Assembly: GCA_964571145.1 (NCBI GenBank)
Contig: CAZNAP010000067.1
Location: 1-12,960, forward strand
Direction: 5' to 3'
DNA from: Suilimivivens sp964571145
GTDB lineage: Bacteria > Bacillota > Clostridia > Lachnospirales > Lachnospiraceae
DNA length: 12,960 nucleotides
Positions 1 through 5,217 of this stretch are shown here, piece after piece (position 1 is the first letter of the stretch; every line of letters begins with the position of its first letter). The position numbers were made by a program, and so were the translations under genes. Under the pieces are notes generated by a model that was not told the origin of the DNA, made no database searches, and worked only from the letters and a program-made list of their open reading frames with translations.

Positions 1-5
1 TTAGT

Positions 6-776
6 ATGATGATGCCAAAGAGTATTTTGGCTGGATTAATGGTGAGCCTGCTGCTTGGAGTAGAATACACTCCGGAACTGGGAGCGCCGCTTAACAGCTA
101 CAGGTTAGGCAGTGCGAAATACTTAGAGGGCAGAACTGTTTTTTATAGCATGTTCGTGGATACACCGGAAAGCAGCTGGACACAAGAGGATAAAGAGGAA
201 GCATTGACAGAATTGGCGGTTGCGACTGACTATATAGTAGAAGCGGCTGAGGACTATCATAAGGATGTGGAATTCATCTTTGATTGGAATGAAAATCCGG
301 ATTTAAGCGGAGAAGCAACAATTGATTTTCCGGTATCCAATGAAGTGGATTTCCAAGACAGCCTGGATGCCAAAATTAATGTATGGATGAAACGGACGAT
401 TTCCTTCGAGACACTTTTGGAGGAGTCTGAAGCTGATCAGTATGCGTTATTAGTGTTTGTTCATAACCCGGGAACATCCTATGCCATTGTATATGATGGT
501 TTGGATAATCCCAGGGAGAGCTTGATTGTTTTTGACGAAGAACCGCCTTCTGTATACGCGCATGAGATATTACATTTGTTTGGGGCACATGATTTATATG
601 CCGGTGCCGAGTATACAAAGGAGGTAACAGATTATGTCAGTCAGGCATATCCACAGGAAATCATGTATACAGCCATGGGGCAGGAATCGATCGAAATTTC
701 ACCAATAACCGCCTATCATTTGGGGTGGATTGACTATACTGAGGAAACCGATGTCTTCCCGCAACTGAGAAGATAA
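6..776 (+). CDS. Metzincin-like zinc metalloprotease, possibly 5'-partial
   Basis: 256 residues as read. The key signature is HEILHLFGAHD at residues 186-196, which matches the extended zinc motif HExxHxxGxxD: H186 and H190 bind zinc, E187 is the general base and D196 is the third ligand. A Met-turn candidate (EIMYTAMG, residues 218-225) follows at a metzincin-like distance. Residues 5-18 (SILAGLMVSLLLGV) are hydrophobic and could be a membrane anchor or signal segment, so the protease domain is probably outside the cell. The start is uncertain. Three ATG codons in a row (6-14) have no visible Shine-Dalgarno sequence, and the frame stays open to the window edge, so the true start may lie upstream. 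The gene is followed 24 bp later by the SDR gene and probably belongs to the same transcript. The substrate is unknown. Similar anchored proteases of unknown role occur in Lachnospiraceae (from memory). The catalytic class is fairly secure, the biological role is not. Confidence 0.75.
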   Translation: MMMPKSILAGLMVSLLLGVEYTPELGAPLNSYRLGSAKYLEGRTVFYSMFVDTPESSWTQEDKEEALTELAVATDYIVEAAEDYHKDVEFIFDWNENPDLSGEATIDFPVSNEVDFQDSLDAKINVWMKRTISFETLLEESEADQYALLVFVHNPGTSYAIVYDGLDNPRESLIVFDEEPPSVYAHEILHLFGAHDLYAGAEYTKEVTDYVSQAYPQEIMYTAMGQESIEISPITAYHLGWIDYTEETDVFPQLRR

Positions 777-800
777 GAAAGGCATTTTAGGGAGTTATTT

Positions 801-1520
801 ATGAGGAAAAGAGTATTAATTACCGGCGCTTCCAGAGGGATCGGTGCAGCAACAGCTCGCGTACTTGCCAAAGCGGGATATGATTTATTTTTGGTATGCA
901 GGGATTCAAAGCAGGAGCTGATTTGTTTAAAGACAGAGTTGGAATCAGAATATTCGATTAGTTGTGAGACGTATTTTTGTGATGTATCGGAACCACTTCA
1001 GGTGGATAAAATGATAGAACAGGCAGGAACTATTCATGTCTTGATTAATAATGCAGCAATATCCCATGTGGGTTTATTAACAGATATGACGCTGGAACAA
1101 TGGCAGCAGGTGATGAATGTGAATTTGAATTCCCTATTCTATACTTGCAGACGGGTGATTCCGCAAATGGTCAGTCGCAAAGAGGGCAAAATCATTAATG
1201 TTTCCTCAATTTGGGGAAATGCAGGTGCTTCCATGGAAGTGGCTTACAGTACAGCCAAAGGTGGTGTGAACAGCTTCACGAAAGCACTGGCTAAGGAACT
1301 TGCCCCCAGTGGCATTCAGGTTAATGCAGTGGCGTTCGGGGTCATTGATACCCAAATGAATGCCTGTCTTTCTGAAGAGGAGCGCAACAATTTAATAGAA
1401 GAAATACCTGCTGACCGATTAGGAACAGCGCAGGAAGCAGGAGAAATGATTCGGCAGATTTTAACATCACCCTCTTATCTGACCGGGCAAATTATTACCA
1501 TGGATGGCGGATTTATATAG
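801..1520 (+). CDS. Short-chain dehydrogenase/reductase, FabG-like; possible EF-P 5-aminopentanone reductase (YmfI-like)
   Basis: 239 residues, the usual length of a classical SDR. Visible motifs are the NAD(P)-binding TGASRGIG (8-15), an adenine-contact Asp at 61, NNAA (83-86), the tetrad Asn near 108 (NVNLN), catalytic Ser136 (INVSSIWG) and Tyr149/Lys153 (YSTAK). The C-terminal TGQIITMDGGFI is typical of 3-oxoacyl-ACP reductase relatives. Classical SDRs reduce a keto group with NADPH in the cytoplasm. The SSIWG-x-x-GAS-x-EV-x-YS segment resembles, from memory, the Bacillus YmfI group. That group reduces 5-aminopentanonyl-lysine on elongation factor P and does not act in fatty acid synthesis. 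No fatty-acid genes lie nearby, which favours a stand-alone role but does not prove it. The start is supported by AGGGAG at 789-794, 6 bp from ATG. It sits between the protease and trxB with 24-bp gaps on both sides, suggesting one operon. Confidence 0.9.
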   Translation: MRKRVLITGASRGIGAATARVLAKAGYDLFLVCRDSKQELICLKTELESEYSISCETYFCDVSEPLQVDKMIEQAGTIHVLINNAAISHVGLLTDMTLEQWQQVMNVNLNSLFYTCRRVIPQMVSRKEGKIINVSSIWGNAGASMEVAYSTAKGGVNSFTKALAKELAPSGIQVNAVAFGVIDTQMNACLSEEERNNLIEEIPADRLGTAQEAGEMIRQILTSPSYLTGQIITMDGGFI

Positions 1521-1544
1521 AAATTCCTGAAAGGAGCAACAAAA

Positions 1545-2522
1545 ATGTATGATGTAATTATTATTGGCTCCGGTCCGGCAGGACTGGCAGCATCGATTTA
1601 TGCGAAACGAGCAGGATTAAAAGCTTTAACACTGGAAAAGCAGCCCATGAGCGGCGGACAGGTACTGAATACTTACGAAGTAGATAATTATCCGGGATTA
1701 CCTGGCATTAATGGTTTTGATTTAGGCATGAAGCTACGCGAACATGCTGATAAGCTGGAATGTGAATTTCAAACAGCAGCGGTTCTTTCTATTAATAATA
1801 ACAAACAAATGCAAAGCAGTGCTTTGCAGGCAGCAGCGCAGAAAAATGAAGCAGGTAATCAGGCTGTGTTTACATTAAAAACAGATCAGGGCGAGCTTAC
1901 GGCTAAGACAGTCATTGCAGCAATGGGCGCAACCCATGCCAAACTAAATGTACCCGGCGAAGAAGAATTGGCCGGAATGGGCGTATCGTATTGTGCAACC
2001 TGCGACGGTGCCTTTTTCAGAAATAAGACAGTAGCAGTCATCGGTGGCGGTGATGTAGCTGTGGAGGATGCAATTTTTCTGGCAAGAAGTTGCGAAAAGG
2101 TCTATTTGATACACAGAAGAGATGAACTGCGTGCGGCAGCAGTATTACAGAATGAAGTTAAAGCACTTGCTAATGTAGAAATTATTTGGGACACAGTAGC
2201 GGACAAGATAGAAGGCAGTGATCAGGTAGAAGCGCTGGTAGTTAAGAATGTGAAGACTGAAAAAGTTGACACAATAAAACTGGATGGTGTATTTATAGCA
2301 GTTGGTATTATCCCAATTAGTGAATTGTTAAAGGATATGGGGGTTTGCAATCAGAAGGGCTATGTAATAGCCGGTGAAGACGGAGCCACTGATGTACCGG
2401 GGCTGTTTGTTGCAGGAGATTTGAGAGGCAAAAAATTGCGTCAGATTGTAACAGCGGTAGCAGATGGAGCAAATGCCGTTACAAGTGTTACGGAGTATTT
2501 AATAAACAACAGAGGTGTATAA
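1545..2522 (+). CDS. trxB: NADPH-dependent thioredoxin reductase
   Basis: 325 residues; bacterial TrxB is usually about 305-320. It transfers electrons from NADPH through FAD and a redox disulfide to thioredoxin in the cytoplasm. Motifs in order: FAD-binding GSGPAG (8-13), redox CATC (C150, C153), NADPH-domain GGGDVAVEDA (167-176), the NADPH 2'-phosphate signature HRRDELR (190-196), and the second FAD motif GLFVAGDLR (286-294) followed by QIVTAVADGA. Both NADPH signatures are intact, so this does not look like the ferredoxin-linked or NADPH-lacking clostridial variants. An extra polar, Gln/Ala-rich stretch at about residues 84-106, between strands of the FAD domain, accounts for the extra length. 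The start follows AAAGGAG at 1530-1536 with an 8-bp spacer. It is the last gene of the three-gene group, with a hairpin 9 bp after the stop. Confidence 0.96.
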   Translation: MYDVIIIGSGPAGLAASIYAKRAGLKALTLEKQPMSGGQVLNTYEVDNYPGLPGINGFDLGMKLREHADKLECEFQTAAVLSINNNKQMQSSALQAAAQKNEAGNQAVFTLKTDQGELTAKTVIAAMGATHAKLNVPGEEELAGMGVSYCATCDGAFFRNKTVAVIGGGDVAVEDAIFLARSCEKVYLIHRRDELRAAAVLQNEVKALANVEIIWDTVADKIEGSDQVEALVVKNVKTEKVDTIKLDGVFIAVGIIPISELLKDMGVCNQKGYVIAGEDGATDVPGLFVAGDLRGKKLRQIVTAVADGANAVTSVTEYLINNRGV

Positions 2523-2530
2523 TAAGGTAA

Positions 2531-2561
2531 AATCCTGTCAAACTGGTGGTTTGACAGGATT
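2531..2561 (+). terminator. Hairpin terminator after trxB
   Basis: A perfect 13-bp inverted repeat, AATCCTGTCAAAC (2531-2543) and GTTTGACAGGATT (2549-2561), encloses a 5-base loop. It begins 9 bp after the trxB stop. The following sequence (TTGGTAATTTCTT) has only a broken T-run, so intrinsic termination may be leaky. The stem also separates the operon from the next promoter, 20 bp downstream. The symmetric stem may work on the opposite strand too, but nothing is encoded there. Confidence 0.75.
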
Positions 2562-2580
2562 TGGTAATTTCTTCCGGTAG

Positions 2581-2609
2581 TTGACATATGACCTCTAGAG
2601 TGATATATT
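2581..2609 (+). promoter_or_regulatory. Sigma-A promoter of the NlpC/P60 gene
   Basis: The -35 hexamer TTGACA (2581-2586) is a perfect consensus. The -10 hexamer is TATATT (2604-2609), the spacer is 17 bp, and TG at 2601-2602 gives an extended -10. The expected transcription start is near 2616, giving a leader of about 37 nt before the ATG at 2653. This is one of the strongest promoters in the window. Confidence 0.88.
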
Positions 2610-2619
2610 TATTAACAGA

Positions 2620-2636
2620 TGTAACAAATTTGTAAT
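2620..2636 (+). promoter_or_regulatory. WalR (YycF)-type box in the leader of the wall hydrolase gene
   Basis: TGTAAC-AAATT-TGTAAT is an exact match to the WalR consensus known from Bacillus and Staphylococcus, TGTWAH-N5-TGTWAH, a direct repeat bound by the WalKR cell-wall response regulator. It lies just downstream of the predicted transcription start, between the -10 box and the ribosome binding site. A bound regulator there would more likely repress than activate. That the target is a NlpC/P60 hydrolase, a classic WalR regulon member, supports the assignment. No walKR genes are in the window. Confidence 0.55.
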
Positions 2637-2652
2637 ATTTACGGAGGTTATT

Positions 2653-3951
2653 ATGTGCAGAAAAGAGACTAAGGCAGCAGTTAAAATAATTGCGTATGCT
2701 ATGTCGGCAGTATTTGTCTTTTCAGGCATTTCAATAGATATACAGGCGAAAGAAACAACGGTTCTTCCATCAGCGGGAATTGATTTCTTTATGTCTTCTA
2801 ACGCTACAAGTGTAAAAAGCTTAAAGGAAGAAAAAGAAGATACGGTTACGATTGAGGAGCCGGCGGTACCGTCCAGTGCAATTCCGGGAACAGGAACTCC
2901 TATTCCGGAGATTAAAACAGAAAAGATTATCGAGGAAACAATTATTCCTTCTACAACCAAGACGGTAACGGAGAAGGAAAAAGAACTGGAGATTAAGAAG
3001 GAAGAAGAAGGCTTCAAGTCTCTGGTAATTGCAAAAGTAAATGATTATGTGAATGTTAGAAGTATTCCCAGCGAAGATGGCGAAATCCTTGGCAAGCTTT
3101 ATGATAAATCCGTTGGAGAGTTTATTTCAGAAGAAGATGGTTGGTATCAAATCACTTCTGGCAATGTAACAGGATATGTAAAAGGTGAGTACTGTGTAAC
3201 CGGCGAGGCAGCAGTATCTCTTGCTAAAGAAGTAGGAACAAGAATCGCGACAGTAACGACTACGACTTTAAAAGTACGTGAAGATCCCAGTTTGGATGCA
3301 ACTGTATTGGGATTAATTCCGATTGAAGACCAGTTGTTGGTTACAGAAGAATTGGACGGCTGGGTAAAGGTTAATATAGAAGAAGGTGACGGTTATATTT
3401 CGACCGATTATGTCACTTTATCTACTGAATTTGTAAAAGCAGAATCCAAAGCAGAAGAAGAAGCACGTTTGGCCAAGGAAGAAGCTGAGCGAAAAGCTGC
3501 ACAAGAGGCAGCAGCGAAAGTTGCCAGAGAAGCAGCAGCTAAGAATAACTCTTCCGAAAGCACAACGGAAACTAAGACATATGCAGCACCTGTAATCAGT
3601 GATAGCGGACTTGGAAGTTCAGTTGCAAGTTTTGCTTGTCAGTTTGTGGGAAATCCCTATGTATGGGGCGGTACCAGCTTGACAGAAGGTGCAGATTGTT
3701 CCGGTTTTGTAATGAGTGTATATGCTAACTTTGGAGTCAGTCTACCACATTCTTCAGCAGCTGACAGAAATGTTGGTTCAGCAGTTGGAAGTTTGGATGA
3801 AGCACAACCCGGCGATTTGATTTGTTATTCAGGTCATGTAGGACTTTATATAGGAAACGGACAGATTGTTCACGCGTCTACTTCCAAGACAGGTATTATT
3901 ATATCAAACGCAAATTATCGTTCGATTCTTTCGATTAGAAGAATATTCTAA
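2653..3951 (+). CDS. Secreted SH3-SH3-NlpC/P60 peptidoglycan endopeptidase
   Basis: 432 residues. A signal peptide (positively charged N-terminus, hydrophobic residues 9-29, likely cleavage near QAKE at 31-34) sends it outside. A Thr/Pro/Glu/Lys-rich linker follows (about 50-120), then two bacterial SH3 repeats: about 125-182 (VNVRSIPSEDGEILG, GWYQI, GYVKGEY) and about 197-256 (LKVREDPSLDATVLG, GWVKV, GYISTDYV). An Ala/Glu/Lys-rich helical linker (258-298) leads to the C-terminal NlpC/P60 domain (about 322-432). That domain has catalytic Cys349 in ADCSGFV, His395 in GHVGLYIG and His407 in IVHAS. Family members cut the D-gamma-Glu to diamino acid bond of stem peptides, and SH3 domains bind the wall. 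The gene has its own promoter, a GGAGG Shine-Dalgarno (2643-2647) and a strong terminator, so it is monocistronic. A cell-separation or wall-remodelling role is inferred from the family. Confidence 0.94.
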   Translation: MCRKETKAAVKIIAYAMSAVFVFSGISIDIQAKETTVLPSAGIDFFMSSNATSVKSLKEEKEDTVTIEEPAVPSSAIPGTGTPIPEIKTEKIIEETIIPSTTKTVTEKEKELEIKKEEEGFKSLVIAKVNDYVNVRSIPSEDGEILGKLYDKSVGEFISEEDGWYQITSGNVTGYVKGEYCVTGEAAVSLAKEVGTRIATVTTTTLKVREDPSLDATVLGLIPIEDQLLVTEELDGWVKVNIEEGDGYISTDYVTLSTEFVKAESKAEEEARLAKEEAERKAAQEAAAKVAREAAAKNNSSESTTETKTYAAPVISDSGLGSSVASFACQFVGNPYVWGGTSLTEGADCSGFVMSVYANFGVSLPHSSAADRNVGSAVGSLDEAQPGDLICYSGHVGLYIGNGQIVHASTSKTGIIISNANYRSILSIRRIF

Positions 3952-4010
3952 ATTTCTAAAAAGAATTTGTTCTGAAGAAGTGATTGTAATTTAAAGAAAC
4001 AGATTATGTT

Positions 4011-4046
4011 AGGAGCTATTGAATATAATTCAATAGCTCCTTTTTA
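4011..4046 (+). terminator. Rho-independent terminator of the NlpC/P60 gene
   Basis: A perfect 13-bp stem, AGGAGCTATTGAA (4011-4023) with TTCAATAGCTCCT (4029-4041), has a 5-base loop TATAA. It is followed directly by a T-rich tail (TTTTAT). It lies 59 bp after the stop codon, with no coding sequence between. Confidence 0.9.
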
Positions 4047-4199
4047 TATGCTGGTGCAATGAAGCGCTTTTTGTGAAAGAGTCTGAATCTTTTTTTTTGC
4101 TCGAAAGGTGTTGACAAAAGTTTATTTGTACAAGATTCACAAAATATATTTGTTTAGGATGAAAAAACAATTTTTTTGTTTGCAAATTCAGTCGAAAAG

Positions 4200-4269
4200 T
4201 TATCCACAATTAAAACGCCACAAATAAAAGGTTTTCGATTTATACACGAACTTATCCACAATATCCACG
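4200..4269 (+). promoter_or_regulatory. Cluster of DnaA-box-like sequences
   Basis: Two exact consensus DnaA boxes TTATCCACA occur at 4200-4208 and 4252-4260. A one-mismatch TTATACACG lies at 4240-4248 and a two-mismatch ATATCCACG at 4261-4269. All four share one orientation, and the last three are nearly in tandem (starts 12 and 9 bp apart). The surroundings are very AT-rich, as expected for DnaA-bound regulatory or unwinding regions. No dnaA, dnaN or rpmH lies in the window, so the main origin is not the obvious reading. A DnaA-titration or transcription-control cluster is more likely. The cluster ends about 160 bp upstream of the hpf -35 box. Confidence 0.5.
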
Positions 4270-4386
4270 AACGAAATTACGAATATTGTAAATGAAATAA
4301 CAAATTTGTAAGAACGAACGTTTTGTGAATTGTGATAAAAAGATTGAAAAATGGCGAAAAAAGTCGCATCTATGCCACAAATAAAA
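4217..4386. repeat. 13-bp direct repeat pair
   Basis: GCCACAAATAAAA occurs at 4217-4229 and again at 4374-4386, 157 bp apart in the same orientation. The first copy lies between DnaA-box-like sequences, the second 44 bp upstream of the hpf -35 box. Low sequence complexity could explain part of the match, but the GCCAC head is not simple AT sequence. Function unknown. Confidence 0.4.
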
Positions 4387-4430
4387 TTGTCTGAAAACCG
4401 GATGAATTATAAAACAAAAGTTTCGAATTG

Positions 4431-4460
4431 TTGCAAAACGGGTACAAGCTGTGATATAAT
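4431..4460 (+). promoter_or_regulatory. Sigma-A promoter of hpf
   Basis: The -35 is TTGCAA (4431-4436), the spacer is 18 bp and the -10 is a perfect TATAAT (4455-4460), preceded by TG at 4452-4453 (extended -10). The expected transcription start is near 4467, giving a short leader of about 28 nt to the ATG at 4495. Confidence 0.85.
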
Positions 4461-4494
4461 GTTCATACAATAATCCAACGAAAGGATGATGCAT

Positions 4495-5022
4495 ATGAAG
4501 TTTATAATCAGTGGAAAGAATCTTGAGATTACACAAGGATTAAGAAGTGCAGTAGAAGACAAAATCGGAAAGCTGGAGAAATATTTTACTCCGGAAACAG
4601 AAGTGCAAGTGACATTAAGCGTGGAGAAGGAGAGACAAAAGATAGAGGTAACCATTCCTGTTAAAGGAAGTATCATTCGTTCAGAACAGGTTAGTAACGA
4701 TATGTATGTATCCATTGATTTGGTAGAAGAAATCATTGAAAGACAGTTAAAGAAATATAAAAATAAACTGGTTGATCAGAAACAATCCTCAAGCTATTTT
4801 AAGAAAGAGTTTATCGAGAAAGAGTATATGGATGAGGAAGAAATTAAAATCATCCGTAACAAGAAATTTGATATTAAACCCATGTATCCGGAAGATGCTT
4901 GCATTCAAATGGAATTACTGGGACATAGCTTTTTCGTTTTCTGCAATGCAGAAACTGATCAGGTCAATGTAGTATATAAACGTAAAGGCAATACTTATGG
5001 TTTGATTGAACCTGAGTACTAG
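4495..5022 (+). CDS. hpf: Long-form ribosome hibernation promoting factor
   Basis: 175 residues from the chosen start (MKFIISGKNLEIT). The N-terminal domain (about 1-95) has the HPF/RaiA beta-alpha-beta-beta-beta-alpha pattern that binds the decoding site of the small subunit. A charged linker (about 96-120) joins it to a C-terminal domain (about 121-175: FDIKPMYPEDACIQMELLGHSFFVFCNAETDQVNVVYKR) that dimerises and pairs two 70S ribosomes into inactive 100S particles. This two-domain form is standard in Firmicutes. Two earlier in-frame ATGs (4486, 4489) overlap or abut the Shine-Dalgarno AAAGGA (4481-4486), so the third ATG at 4495, 8 bp from it, is preferred. The gene has its own promoter and terminator. 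In many clostridia hpf lies next to secA, but here a glycosyltransferase operon follows. Confidence 0.95.
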   Translation: MKFIISGKNLEITQGLRSAVEDKIGKLEKYFTPETEVQVTLSVEKERQKIEVTIPVKGSIIRSEQVSNDMYVSIDLVEEIIERQLKKYKNKLVDQKQSSSYFKKEFIEKEYMDEEEIKIIRNKKFDIKPMYPEDACIQMELLGHSFFVFCNAETDQVNVVYKRKGNTYGLIEPEY

Positions 5023-5081
5023 AATGATTGGATTAAGGATTACTAAATAATTGCACTAAGTAAGATGCGTATATGAAAGAG

Positions 5082-5118
5082 ACTGCTTATCATGAAAATC
5101 TGTGGTAAGCAGTTTTTA
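5082..5118 (+). terminator. Rho-independent terminator of hpf
   Basis: The stem ACTGCTTATCA (5082-5092) pairs with TGGTAAGCAGT (5103-5113) over 11 bp with one T-G wobble, around a 10-base loop. A T-run (TTTTAT) follows. It lies 60 bp after the hpf stop and ahead of the next promoter. Confidence 0.85.
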
Positions 5119-5137
5119 TGTACAACTAAACATGATT

Positions 5138-5166
5138 TTGTAATTTCACTTACTCTTTGATATAAT
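5138..5166 (+). promoter_or_regulatory. Sigma-A promoter of the glycosyltransferase operon
   Basis: The -35-like TTGTAA (5138-5143) and a perfect TATAAT (5161-5166) are separated by 17 bp, with TG at 5158-5159 forming an extended -10. The expected start is near 5173. It follows the hpf terminator, so the operon is independently transcribed. Confidence 0.82.
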
Positions 5167-5217
5167 AAGCAATAATGCTAAAGGTACATAGGAATTAATT
5201 GTGAAAGGCACAGAAAG

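Larger units (their letters stand above)
4047..4430. other. AT-rich non-coding stretch between the NlpC/P60 gene and hpf
   Basis: About 385 bases with no credible gene. The antisense frames here give low-quality, aromatic/His-rich peptides without a ribosome binding site. The stretch holds a DnaA-box-like cluster (4200-4269), a 13-bp direct repeat (4217-4229 and 4374-4386), a LexA-box-like sequence (4311-4324) and many A/T runs. TTGACA at 4111-4116 has no acceptable -10 at normal spacing. I see no structure matching a known RNA gene. Confidence 0.6.

Noticed and set aside
2595..3017. 140-codon minus-strand frame opposite the start of the NlpC/P60 gene
   Set aside because: Ser/Val/Ile-rich product that mirrors the Glu/Lys/Thr-rich linker on the other strand, with no ribosome binding site. 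It also runs over the promoter of a clearly real gene.
4059..4075. Possible catabolite-response (cre) site around AAGCGCTT
   Set aside because: The core palindrome is present, but the flanks miss the consensus (about 9 of 14 positions) and it lies after a terminator with no gene close downstream.
4111..4139. TTGACA resembling a -35 box in the large intergenic gap
   Set aside because: The hexamer at 17-bp spacing is GATTCA, a poor -10. The nearest TATATT-like sequence is too far, so a promoter is not supported.
4298..4311. Second WalR box sharing a 14-mer with the NlpC/P60 leader site (TAACAAATTTGTAA)
   Set aside because: The first half-site reads AATAAC and the second TGTAAG, so neither half fits the consensus. 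The shared 14-mer is probably a chance AT-rich match.
4252..4736. Minus-strand frames of 94 and 109 codons over the hpf upstream region and hpf
   Set aside because: Aromatic- and Cys-rich peptides with no domain, no ribosome binding site, and overlap with a secure gene or AT-rich non-coding DNA.
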